Assembly (NCBI GenBank): GCA_963793845.1
Contig: CAWCBG010000014.1
Coordinates: forward strand, 1-64,000
Origin: CAWCBG01 sp963793845
GTDB lineage: Bacteria; Acidobacteriota; Terriglobia; Terriglobales; Acidobacteriaceae
DNA: 64,000 nucleotides
Direction of reading: 5' to 3'
The position numbers and the translations under genes were made by a program. The notes beneath the pieces are model-generated. The model was not told the origin of the DNA and made no database searches. It saw nothing but the letters and a program-made list of their open reading frames with translations. How positions within the stretch are numbered: position 1 is the first letter of the stretch; each line of letters opens with the position of its first letter. Shown here piece after piece: positions 25,746 through 33,613 of the stretch.

Positions 25746-28091
25746 ATGCCATCAATGCCAAGATTCCCGACCAAGAAGACCGGCCAGATCCTTCTTTGCC
25801 TGTGGCTCAGCACTTGCTCCTTCGCCCAGGGCACGCGCACCTGGGAGCAAACCAAGTACGACGAGTTCGAGAAGGGCACTGCTCACGGCGTGGCTATCAA
25901 CAGCGACGGCACGCTGACGCTGGCCCCGGCATTCGATGGGCTCTACACCACGCCTTCGACCTACCTCTGGGACCTGGTTGCCGACGCTCAAGGCAACGTT
26001 TATGCGGCTGCCGGTTCTCCCGCGCGCGTCTATCGCGTGACGCCCGACGGCAAGGCCAGCATCATCTTTGCGCCCCAGGAATTGCAGGTGCAGGCGCTCG
26101 TGGTTGATGCTGTCGGCACCATCTACGCCGCCACATCGCCCGATGGCAAGGTCTACAAAATTGTGCACGGCGGAGCCGCTCCTGGCCGAGCGCCGGAAAC
26201 TTCTCACACTACCGCCGAAGTGGCCGCCGCCCAGGAAGGGGCGAAGCCCGTGCCCGAGGGCGAGAAGCCGCGCACCTCGGTGGCCGTAGATTCCAGCTAT
26301 ACCGCGACCGTGTTCTTCGATCCCAAGACGAAGTACATCTGGGCCCTCGCTCTCGATCACCAGGGACATTTATATGTGGGCACCGGTGACCGTGGCGAAA
26401 TCTATCGTGTCGATCCTAACGGCAACGGCAGCGTCTTCTTCAAGAGCGATGAGGCGCACATTCGGGTGCTCGATTTCGATGGCTCAGGCAATCTGATCGC
26501 GGGTACCGACGGCAGCGGTTTGATCTATCGCATCTCTCCTCAGGGTGAGGGCTTCGTCCTGTACAGCGCGCCGAAGAAAGAAATCACGGCGCTGGCCGTC
26601 GATGCCCACGGAAACATCTATGCCGCGGGTGCGGGCGAGAAGCGCGGTACCGGCGCTGTGTCCGGAATTCCACCGTCCGCGGCAATTGTTAGCACACTGC
26701 CTCCAACTCAAGGTGGGCAGCCATCCCCGGGAACAGCAGTTGCGGCCCCCGGCATTACTGCCGCTCCTTACCAGAACATCGCCAATTTTGGCTCTGAAAT
26801 ATATCGCCTGTCGTCGGACGGATCTCCCAAGACGGTCTGGTCTTCGCGGGATGACCTGGTCTACGCACTCGCCTTCGATGAAAGTGGACGCCTGCTCGCC
26901 GGCACTGGAAACAAGGGTCGGATCTATGCGATCACCGGCGATGGCACCGATTACAGCGACCTGGCGAAAGCCAGTGCTAACCAGGTGACCGCCTTCGCGC
27001 GTGCTCCGAAGGGCGGGATCTACGCGGCTACCAGCAATCTGGGCAAGGTTTTTCTGCTTGCCGCTACGCCAATTGCGCAAGGCAGCTACGAAAGTGATGT
27101 CTTCGACGCCAAGAATTTCTCGAAGTGGGGCCGCCTGGAAGTGCGGGGCACGGGCAGCTACGAATTGTTCGCGCGAAGCGGCAATGTCGACAACCCCGAC
27201 CGCAACTGGACTCCGTGGAAGAAAGTCGATCTGCAGAAGGACCTGCCGGTCGACGTGCCCAACGCGCGCTTCATTCAATGGAAGGCTGTCCTGCATTCCG
27301 GGAAAGCGGCTCCCACGCTCGACAGCGTTGCGGTAAATTACCTGCCGCGGAACATCGCTCCCGAAGTGGACGATGTGACCGTGATGGTCGGCTTCCGGGT
27401 GCCCGCCGGCACTCACACCAGCGACTCCGGCACCTACGAACCGCCGCTGCCCACCCTTCGCGATCACCACTCCATTGTCGTGAAGTGGAAGGCGCACGAC
27501 GACAATGGCGACGATTTGACATACAGCGTGTATTACCGCGGCGACGGCGAGACCCGCTGGAAGCTGCTGCGCGACGGGGTGGAAGAGCGCTATGTCAATC
27601 TCGACTCTGACCTCTTTCCCGACGGGGGTTACACGATCCGAATCGTTGCCTCCGATGTTCCTTCGCATTCCCTGGAAGACGCGCTGACCGGCGAGCGCAC
27701 CAGTCCGCGTTTTGAGGTGGACAACACGCCTCCGCAGGTGGAGTCCCTGACCGCCCGGGTCGAAGGCAACCGGGTTCATATTGAGTTTCGCGCAGTCGAC
27801 AGGTTCTCGCCGATTAAGCGCGCGGAATACAGCATCGACGCCGATGACTGGCAACTGGTCGAGCCGGTAGGACAGATCTCCGACTCGCGCATCGAGAATT
27901 ACGATTTCTACGCGCCGCTTTCGCCGCCGGAAAACAGTGACAACCAGCCCGCGAACGTGGCTGCGAGGAAAGCTACTCCGCCAAGCAAAGTTTCGACCCA
28001 GGAACACACGATCGTAATTCGCGTCTATGATCGCTTCGAGAATGTCAGCGTCAGCAAAACCGTGGTGAGAGCGGCGACGGGGTCGCAATAA
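25746..28091 (+). CDS. Large exported beta-propeller protein, unknown function
   Basis: The 781-residue product has a signal sequence (GQILLCLWLSTCSFAQG). A propeller of repeated four-strand units spans about residues 70-430; repeat cores read GNVYAAAGSPARVYRVTPDG, GTIYAATSPDGKVYKI, GHLYVGTGDRGEIYRVDPNG and GRLLAGTGNKGRIYAI. A beta domain follows, then Ig/fibronectin-like modules with VVKWKAHDDNGDDLTYSVYY and VDNTPPQVESLTA. Two Pro/Ala-rich linkers interrupt the propeller (near residues 140-175 and 305-335). No catalytic motif is seen, so a binding or scaffolding role outside the cytoplasm is likely. It follows a palindrome at 25705. Confidence 0.75.
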   Translation: MPSMPRFPTKKTGQILLCLWLSTCSFAQGTRTWEQTKYDEFEKGTAHGVAINSDGTLTLAPAFDGLYTTPSTYLWDLVADAQGNVYAAAGSPARVYRVTPDGKASIIFAPQELQVQALVVDAVGTIYAATSPDGKVYKIVHGGAAPGRAPETSHTTAEVAAAQEGAKPVPEGEKPRTSVAVDSSYTATVFFDPKTKYIWALALDHQGHLYVGTGDRGEIYRVDPNGNGSVFFKSDEAHIRVLDFDGSGNLIAGTDGSGLIYRISPQGEGFVLYSAPKKEITALAVDAHGNIYAAGAGEKRGTGAVSGIPPSAAIVSTLPPTQGGQPSPGTAVAAPGITAAPYQNIANFGSEIYRLSSDGSPKTVWSSRDDLVYALAFDESGRLLAGTGNKGRIYAITGDGTDYSDLAKASANQVTAFARAPKGGIYAATSNLGKVFLLAATPIAQGSYESDVFDAKNFSKWGRLEVRGTGSYELFARSGNVDNPDRNWTPWKKVDLQKDLPVDVPNARFIQWKAVLHSGKAAPTLDSVAVNYLPRNIAPEVDDVTVMVGFRVPAGTHTSDSGTYEPPLPTLRDHHSIVVKWKAHDDNGDDLTYSVYYRGDGETRWKLLRDGVEERYVNLDSDLFPDGGYTIRIVASDVPSHSLEDALTGERTSPRFEVDNTPPQVESLTARVEGNRVHIEFRAVDRFSPIKRAEYSIDADDWQLVEPVGQISDSRIENYDFYAPLSPPENSDNQPANVAARKATPPSKVSTQEHTIVIRVYDRFENVSVSKTVVRAATGSQ

Positions 28092-28118
28092 CGGTTTGCA
28101 GGCCACCAAGCCCTTTGG

Positions 28119-29327
28119 CTATTTGTTGACCTTCTCGAGGAAGAACTGATCTAAAGTTGCGCCTGGGCCCCATCCCTTGAGCACAATGGTTTCCCTCATC
28201 TGATTGTCATAGGTTACGTCGAATTCCAGCCAGTGGCCCTCGTTCTCCGCTTTGCTATTGCCTTGCCGGGGATCGTCGATGTATTTCACCTTGAAGCTGG
28301 TGACATTATCGGTCTTCTTGTCAGTGGTCAGGATGATCTCGGAAACGAATGCGATGTGCCCCAGTTGGTCCTGCCCCATCTGATTCTTACCCTTCTTGAA
28401 AACGATCTCGACGTCGGCACCGTTGTTCATGGGGTCCATGATGTCGGTCTTCAAGACTCCAGCGGTTGCCGTTGTGTCGGTCTCGACCTTCAAATTTTGA
28501 GCCTTGCTGTAGGCATCCTTACCTTTCTGGAAATTGGCATTCGTCGTCCCCGTGCCTCCGGCGCCCAGACCGGTATTCATGTAGTTCTTCGTTTTCAGGG
28601 TGTTGTAGACCTGTTGGCCGGTCTGGTTCAGCGTGATGAGCTTCTGTTGAGCCAGATACCGCAGAGAGCGGGCTGCCCCGCCTGGACCGCAGCCGTTGAT
28701 CTCCTCGTCGATGGCTTCGACATCGGTTTCCTTGATCTTGATCTTCGCCTCCGACTTCACGCTGGTATCGTCGGCGAAAGCGACAAAGTTCTCCGCGGTA
28801 GAAGGCGTTACCTCTCCCGCCAAACCGTTCCCCCAAATCCAGTCCTCGGGTATTACCGGAACGATGTAGCTCTCGAGATAAAGCGGCACGTAGGGCATGG
28901 AAGTTAGCGGCTGCGGCGTAATTAGCACGGCGGCGCGAAATTCGTGGTCGAGGGTGGCGTCCTGACCGCGCGGCAATCCCAGGTTGAAGTTGAACGAGTC
29001 CGGCAGTCTGCCATCGAAATCGGATGCCGAGGGAAAGATCATCGGCATATTCGCAACTGCCCAGTTGTAAGGAGCTCCGCCAGCCAGCGTGGTCACAACC
29101 TGGATGTATCCGATGAAGCCGGCTGGAGTACTTACGAATTCCGACTCGTCGCCGGGAAGAAACTGGATGTTGACGGTACCCCACTCCGAGTTCTGTGCCA
29201 GGTAGCCGCCGGTATCGGAACGCCAACTGATCTGGCTGATCGTGAATGTGTGGGACCAGGCTGCAGTGGACATGATCGCGACTGCGAAGAGCAGCGCGCA
29301 GCGGAGCTGGCAAAACGGGCTTTTCAT
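28119..29327 (-). CDS. Exported protein with possible C39-like cysteine peptidase domain
   Basis: The 402-residue product starts at ATG 29327, which has GGAGG 8 bases upstream, and has a signal peptide ending near STAAWSHT. The first half (about residues 25-200) is a beta-rich domain without known family. The second half contains NGCGPGGAARSLRYLAQQ near residue 220, then GHIAFVSEI near residue 333 and KYIDDPRQG near residue 358. This Cys, His, Asp order and spacing resembles papain-like C39-type domains, but the match is by eye only. If right, it is a secreted cysteine peptidase or a related inactive fold. Confidence 0.6.
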   Translation of the reverse strand: MKSPFCQLRCALLFAVAIMSTAAWSHTFTISQISWRSDTGGYLAQNSEWGTVNIQFLPGDESEFVSTPAGFIGYIQVVTTLAGGAPYNWAVANMPMIFPSASDFDGRLPDSFNFNLGLPRGQDATLDHEFRAAVLITPQPLTSMPYVPLYLESYIVPVIPEDWIWGNGLAGEVTPSTAENFVAFADDTSVKSEAKIKIKETDVEAIDEEINGCGPGGAARSLRYLAQQKLITLNQTGQQVYNTLKTKNYMNTGLGAGGTGTTNANFQKGKDAYSKAQNLKVETDTTATAGVLKTDIMDPMNNGADVEIVFKKGKNQMGQDQLGHIAFVSEIILTTDKKTDNVTSFKVKYIDDPRQGNSKAENEGHWLEFDVTYDNQMRETIVLKGWGPGATLDQFFLEKVNK

Positions 29328-29475
29328 CGCCGTAACCTCCGGCGTCCGCAATTATGGTAACGATCGTGTACCTGCGCAATGGCCTCTTTGGTGTACACCG
29401 CGGCACCTCAGTGGATGGGCGTGACTACTTCCCAAGGCGAGTCTTTTATGATGGAGCCCTGAATATTCTGGCCCC

Positions 29476-30075
29476 ATGCGAGTCATGAATCTGCACTCTA
29501 TTCTCACCCTGGTCGGCTTGGCCCTCTGTTCGATCTACTGCACCATCCCTCTGTTCTGGCTGGTGGTGCACCCGTTCGTGGATCGGTGGCGGATCCATGG
29601 ACGACGGTCTTTCGCTGTACTCCTGCCGGCTTGGGCATTATTCGCGGCCACCGCCTTCGCGCTGGCCTGGCGGTTCCGAGACGTGCATCTCTATCAGAGC
29701 TATGTGCCGTGGGCGCCAGGCGGCCTTTTTATCCTGATGGGCTTAGCCATTTACCGGACCTCTTTTCGGGACTTCGATCACACCAAGGTTTCCGGCCTCT
29801 CCGAGCTCGAACCCTTCGGACACGATCAGCGCTTGGTGGTTTCCGGCATTCGCTCGCAGGTGCGCCATCCCATCTATCTCGGCCACTTCTGCGAGGTGTT
29901 CGGCTGGTGCCTGGGAACCGGGTCGCTGAGTCTGCTGGCGTTGCTGGGATTCGCGGTCCTCACCGGGGCTGTAATGATCAAGCGGGAAGACGATGAACTC
30001 GAAGAGCGTTTTGGCGCGCCATACCAGCAGTACCGCCGCACAGTTCCGGCCTTCCTGCCACGAATGTGGAAGTGA
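29476..30075 (+). CDS. Isoprenylcysteine carboxyl methyltransferase-like membrane protein
   Basis: The 199-residue protein has about five hydrophobic segments. The C-terminal motif VRHPIYLGHFCEVFGWCL and the end block EERFGAPYQQYRRTVPAFLP define the ICMT/PEMT-like SAM-dependent methyltransferase superfamily. Bacterial members of this group methylate varied lipids or thiols, so the substrate is open. Start is either 29476 or the ATG at 29485; the hydrophobic stretch begins just after. No clear operon partner. Confidence 0.8.
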   Translation: MRVMNLHSILTLVGLALCSIYCTIPLFWLVVHPFVDRWRIHGRRSFAVLLPAWALFAATAFALAWRFRDVHLYQSYVPWAPGGLFILMGLAIYRTSFRDFDHTKVSGLSELEPFGHDQRLVVSGIRSQVRHPIYLGHFCEVFGWCLGTGSLSLLALLGFAVLTGAVMIKREDDELEERFGAPYQQYRRTVPAFLPRMWK

Positions 30076-30084
30076 GGAAGACAG

Positions 30085-30213
30085 ATCCATGTCCGATAAC
30101 GATGACCATCCCCAACCACTGTTCTTTAGAATCAGCAGTTTAGACAAAAATTCCCGCCAAAATATTCATAACAAAGCTACTTACAGGTAAAATATTGAGC
30201 CGCAGTCACTTAG
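30085..30213. repeat. Interspersed repeat, family B copy 2
   Basis: It shares, in order, TGTCCGATAACGA, GAATCA, AAAAATTCCCG, CAAAAT, GGTAAA and GCCGCAG..ACTTA with 244-372. It is intergenic. Confidence 0.65.
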
Positions 30214-30247
30214 GGTAGTGTACCGAAACAAGAGGTCTGGCGCGAAC

Positions 30248-30265
30248 GCGTGCCTGAAGGCACGC
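30248..30265. repeat. TGAA-loop hairpin, family C
   Basis: GCGTGCC-TGAA-GGCACGC, a perfect 7-bp stem with a TGAA loop, followed by TCTACGGG. It belongs to a set of hairpins in this window that share the loop but not the stem. Confidence 0.7.
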
Positions 30266-30692
30266 TCTACGGGGACACGGCAACTCACAATCTGCCCTAA
30301 GTCTCTCGCTGAGCAACTGGAGAGATCCTCCCGCCCGCTTTGTGACAGGTTGTCAATGACCCTCAGGAACGGCACTCTGGAGAGCCGTCGGCGTGGCCGA
30401 GAAGAGGGAGGACAAACCTCCGCGACTTCCACAGCCGTGACTCGATCTTAGCGATCTCAGCAGCCTGGTCAATATGCTAAATCAGCTATTACGAAGGTAA
30501 CGCTCCCATGCCGGTCAAGGGTGATGCCGCATTGGAGAACGAACGACAGCAAAACTTTTCTAGCAGGCTGGCGTACTTTGCATACACAATGGCGCGTTCT
30601 GCATATCGATGTGCGCTGCCAGGCATCTACATTAAGTGCATACGAAGTATGCCTTCTCGGGAAGGGGCTTCTCCCAAGTCTGATTGAAACCG

Positions 30693-31700
30693 ATGAACAA
30701 ACATTTTCGCTTCTCAGGCAGCAATTTTACGAAGATGGAAGAACTCGGAGTCAGTGTTCCCACAGTCCTGCGCCGAGCCGGACTCCCGCTGGAATTCTCC
30801 GATCAGCCTCGCGGGCTCGTGACTACCGAGGAGCTTTTTGCCCTGTGGCGTGCTATCGGCGAAGTCAGCACCAATCCGGCGATTGGCCTGCTGCTGGGGA
30901 CCGAAAATAAGACCGAGCGCTTCCACCCCATCGGTCTCGCGGCTCTCTCATCGGAGACCTTCGGCGCAGCCATAGACCAAATGGCGCGCTACAAGCAGCT
31001 CACCTGCCCGGAAGAGATCTTGCAAAAAAAGGATGATGAAGAGTGGATCATTCAGTTTCGCTGGCTGCTGGCCGATGAAGTCGAGCCTCCGGTATTGATC
31101 GAATGTGCGTTCGCCTGGGTACTTTCGACCGCGCGCCAAGGAACCGGCACGCGCCTCTCGCCGCTGCGCGTTGAGTTAGTGCAGCCTCGCGCGCACGTGA
31201 GAATGATAGAGCGCCACTTCGGCTGCCCCGTGGTCTGCGGAACGGCGAGCAACACGATTGTGTTTCGCGCAGCCGACGCCCAGCGCTCTTTCATCACGCG
31301 CAACGCCGAACTTCTGGCGATGCTTGCGCCGCAGTTCGAGGAGGAGTTGAAAGAGAAAAACGGCGATGAGAGCTTTGACGAACGCGTTCGCATCGCGATT
31401 CAGCAGAAACTCACGGGCCGGCGTCCCAGCATCGACGACATCGCCGACGCACTCCATATCAGCTCACGTACTTTGCAGCGGCGCTTGCAGGATGCGGGGT
31501 CCAGCTTCCAGCGCGTCCTGGAAGAAGCTCGTCATCAGCTTGCCCGGCATTATCTCAACAACTCGTTCCTGGAGTTGACGGAAGCTGCCTACCTGCTGGG
31601 ATACAACGACGCCAATTCTTTCGTTCGCGCCTTCCGTACCTGGGAGGGAGTTCCGCCAGCGCGCTGGCGCGAAGAACAGCGCATCAGGGCAGTGTCTTAA
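30693..31700 (+). CDS. AraC-family transcriptional regulator
   Basis: The 335-residue protein has an N-terminal domain of the arabinose-binding-like/OruR type (GVSVPTVLRRAGLPLEF through the central region). Its C-terminal AraC helix-turn-helix pair has PSIDDIADALHISSRTLQRRL near residue 251 and LTEAAYLLGYNDANSFVRAF near residue 297. This regulator type usually senses a small organic molecule and activates neighbouring metabolic genes. ATG 30693 is preferred over a TTG three codons upstream. The aldo/keto reductase gene starts 27 bases downstream, so it probably regulates, and may be co-transcribed with, the redox genes to 33555. Confidence 0.9.
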   Translation: MNKHFRFSGSNFTKMEELGVSVPTVLRRAGLPLEFSDQPRGLVTTEELFALWRAIGEVSTNPAIGLLLGTENKTERFHPIGLAALSSETFGAAIDQMARYKQLTCPEEILQKKDDEEWIIQFRWLLADEVEPPVLIECAFAWVLSTARQGTGTRLSPLRVELVQPRAHVRMIERHFGCPVVCGTASNTIVFRAADAQRSFITRNAELLAMLAPQFEEELKEKNGDESFDERVRIAIQQKLTGRRPSIDDIADALHISSRTLQRRLQDAGSSFQRVLEEARHQLARHYLNNSFLELTEAAYLLGYNDANSFVRAFRTWEGVPPARWREEQRIRAVS

Positions 31701-31727
31701 CCCGCATCGAATTTATAAGGAGAAACA

Positions 31728-32729
31728 ATGCAGAAACGCAAACTTGGGAAAAACAATCCACTGGAAGTCTCCGCGATCGGCCTCGGCTGCATGGGAATGA
31801 GCTTTTCCTACGGGCCGCCCAAAGATAAAAAGGAGATGACCGATCTTCTCCACGCCGCCGTCGACCGCGGCATCACGTTCTTTGACACCGCCGAGGTATA
31901 CGGTCCATTCACCAATGAGGAACTGGTGGGCGAAGCGCTTGCTCCGTACCGCGGCCGGGTGGTGATCGCCACAAAATTTGGATTCGATCTTAGTGGCAAA
32001 GACAACAAGCCGGGAGCGGCAGGCGTGAACAGCCGCCCGGAGCACATCAAGCAGGCCGTCGAGGGCTCGCTCAAACGGCTCAAGGTTGACACGATCGACC
32101 TGCTCTACCAGCACCGGGTCGACCCGGACGTTCCCATCGAAGACGTCGCTGGCGCGGTGAAGGAACTGATTCAAGCGGGCAAGGCTAAGCATTTCGGCCT
32201 TTCGGAAGCAGGAGCGCAAACTATCCGTCGCGCCCACGCTGTCCAACCGGTGACGGCACTACAGAGCGAATACTCACTGTGGTTCCGGGAGCACGAGCGG
32301 GAAGTGCTGCCGACCATCGAGGAACTCGGAATCGGACTGGTAGCCTACAGTCCTCTGGGCAAGGGCTTCCTCACCGGCAAGATCGACGAAACCACGACGC
32401 TCGACAGCTCTGACTTCCGCAGCACTCTCCCTCGCTTCACGCCGGAGGCGCGCAAAGCCAACAAGGCCCTGGTCGATCTGATTGGCGCAATCGCGGAGAA
32501 GAAGAAAGCCACTCCGGCCCAGATCGCGCTTGCCTGGGTGCTGGCCCAGAAGTCGTGGATTGTCCCAATTCCGGGCACGACCAAGCTGCATCGTCTGGAA
32601 GAGAACATCGGGGCGCTGTCCATCCAATTGACGCCCGGAGACCTGCGGGAGATCGATGCCGCCGCCTCGCAGATCACGGTGCAAGGAGAACGGTACCCGG
32701 AACGGCTGCTGAAAATGACAGGTCTGTGA
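31728..32729 (+). CDS. Aldo/keto reductase
   Basis: This 333-residue NADPH-dependent reductase is a TIM-barrel enzyme of the AKR superfamily. It has IGLGCMGMSF near residue 19, DTAEVYGPFTNEELVG near residue 52, the catalytic lysine in VVIATKFGF near residue 84, and HRVDPDVPIEDVAGA. The NADP-binding end segment is IPGTTKLHRLEENIGA. It resembles the YajO/IolS-like group that reduces varied aldehydes and ketones. A strong ribosome site AAGGAG lies 6 bases before ATG. It is the second gene of the AraC-led cluster. Confidence 0.92.
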   Translation: MQKRKLGKNNPLEVSAIGLGCMGMSFSYGPPKDKKEMTDLLHAAVDRGITFFDTAEVYGPFTNEELVGEALAPYRGRVVIATKFGFDLSGKDNKPGAAGVNSRPEHIKQAVEGSLKRLKVDTIDLLYQHRVDPDVPIEDVAGAVKELIQAGKAKHFGLSEAGAQTIRRAHAVQPVTALQSEYSLWFREHEREVLPTIEELGIGLVAYSPLGKGFLTGKIDETTTLDSSDFRSTLPRFTPEARKANKALVDLIGAIAEKKKATPAQIALAWVLAQKSWIVPIPGTTKLHRLEENIGALSIQLTPGDLREIDAAASQITVQGERYPERLLKMTGL

Positions 32730-32758
32730 GTGCGAGACCCAAGAGACAGGAGTCAAAC

Positions 32759-32815
32759 ATGAAAAAATTGCTTTCGGTCGGCTTAGTGTCTTTGTTTCTG
32801 AGGCAATTGTTATGA
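32759..32815 (+). CDS. 18-codon hydrophobic ORF coupled to the next gene
   Basis: A small ORF encodes MKKLLSVGLVSLFLRQLL, which looks like the first part of a signal peptide. It has a good ribosome site (CAGGAG) 7 bases before ATG, and its stop overlaps the next start as ATGA at 32812-32815. It may be the remnant of a deleted exported protein whose ribosome site now feeds the CMD gene, or a short leader peptide for translational coupling. No cysteine, His run or similar attenuator pattern is present. Confidence 0.55.
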   Translation: MKKLLSVGLVSLFLRQLL

Positions 32816-33132
32816 ATAAAGAACCTTCCGGGGCCCAGAAGATGCTTGGCAGCTTTGCGCCCAAGCTCGTCGAATTAACCGATAACGTGCTTTTTGGAGA
32901 TGTATGGGAACGCCCAGAGCTCTCCCAGCGTGATCGCAGTCTTGTAACAGTCGCGGCGCTGATTGCCTTGAATCGTCCAGACCAACTACGATTTCATCTC
33001 GGCAGAGCCGTAGAAAATGGAGTGAAAGAGCAGGAGCTGGTTGAGGCAATTACTCATCTGGCGTTTTACGCTGGTTGGCCCAGCGCCATGACTGCCATCA
33101 TGGTCGCGAAGGAGCTCTTTTCGAAATCCTGA
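32812..33132 (+). CDS. Carboxymuconolactone decarboxylase (CMD) family protein
   Basis: The 106-residue protein has the CMD fold: DVWERPELSQRDRSLVTVAALIAL, then GVKEQELVEAI and HLAFYAGWPSAMTAI. It lacks the CxxC pair of AhpD-like members, so it is in the decarboxylase-like branch, where the substrate is often unknown. Its start codon overlaps the stop of an 18-codon ORF (ATGA), with GAGG just upstream. It lies between an aldo/keto reductase and a deazaflavin-type oxidoreductase gene, suggesting a shared redox or detoxification task. Confidence 0.88.
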   Translation: MNKEPSGAQKMLGSFAPKLVELTDNVLFGDVWERPELSQRDRSLVTVAALIALNRPDQLRFHLGRAVENGVKEQELVEAITHLAFYAGWPSAMTAIMVAKELFSKS

Positions 33133-33192
33133 AAGCGACTATCGTCACGCGGCAAGAGTTTGAGGCTGAGGAGTTACGAAGGTGAGGTGCAC

Positions 33193-33555
33193 ATGCCAGC
33201 GACAAACGATGCTCTACAAGACCGGCTCTCCCGCTATCGCGAAATCAAGATTACCGTGACCGGCCGAAAGTCAGGACGCACCATCTCGAACCCGGTCTGG
33301 TTTGTATTCGAGGACGAGAAACTTTACCTGCTGCCAGTGCAGGGGTCGGATACGCAGTGGTACAAGAACGTGCTCAGCAACCCATCGATTCGGATCACCG
33401 CACGGGGTGCGGAAGGCGATTTCCAGGCTGTCCCGATCACCGGTGCTAAACAGGTGGCGCCTGTGGTGGAGAAATTCCGCGAGAAGTACGGCGCCAGCGA
33501 CGTGAAGAAGTACTATTCGAAGTTTGACATTGCCGTACTTGTTCAGATGCGTTGA
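33193..33555 (+). CDS. Deazaflavin (F420)-dependent nitroreductase-like protein
   Basis: The 120-residue protein fits the DDN/split beta-barrel family that uses F420H2 or flavin. It has ITVTGRKSGRTISNPVWFV near residue 19, LYLLPVQGSDTQWYKNVLSN near residue 46, and the C-terminal FREKYGASDVKKYY. ATG 33193 is chosen because GGTGAGG lies 6-12 bases upstream; the frame opens 11 codons earlier. It is the last gene of the AraC-led cluster and converges with the ADOP permease. The cofactor is inferred from family, not seen. Confidence 0.85.
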   Translation: MPATNDALQDRLSRYREIKITVTGRKSGRTISNPVWFVFEDEKLYLLPVQGSDTQWYKNVLSNPSIRITARGAEGDFQAVPITGAKQVAPVVEKFREKYGASDVKKYYSKFDIAVLVQMR

Positions 33556-33613
33556 TCGTACTCAAATGCTGCTGCCGGCTGCTTTTGAGCGCAACCTCGT
33601 TCCAACTCGACGA

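Larger units (their letters stand above)
30076..30692. other. Repeat-containing gap before the AraC gene
   Basis: This 617-base gap contains repeat family B (about 30085-30213) and a TGAA-loop hairpin (30248-30265). The remainder, to 30692, shows no recognisable gene; it must contain the promoter for the AraC-led cluster, but no clear boxes are seen. Confidence 0.55.

Noticed and set aside
26484..28109. 541-codon open frame antisense to the propeller gene
   Set aside because: Composition is that of a frame shadow (Arg/Val/Gly-rich, no ordered motif), while the plus strand has clear propeller repeats.
30521..30910. Alternative frame covering the AraC start
   Set aside because: The real AraC frame is supported by domain motifs to the C-terminus; the other is lost after a short stretch.
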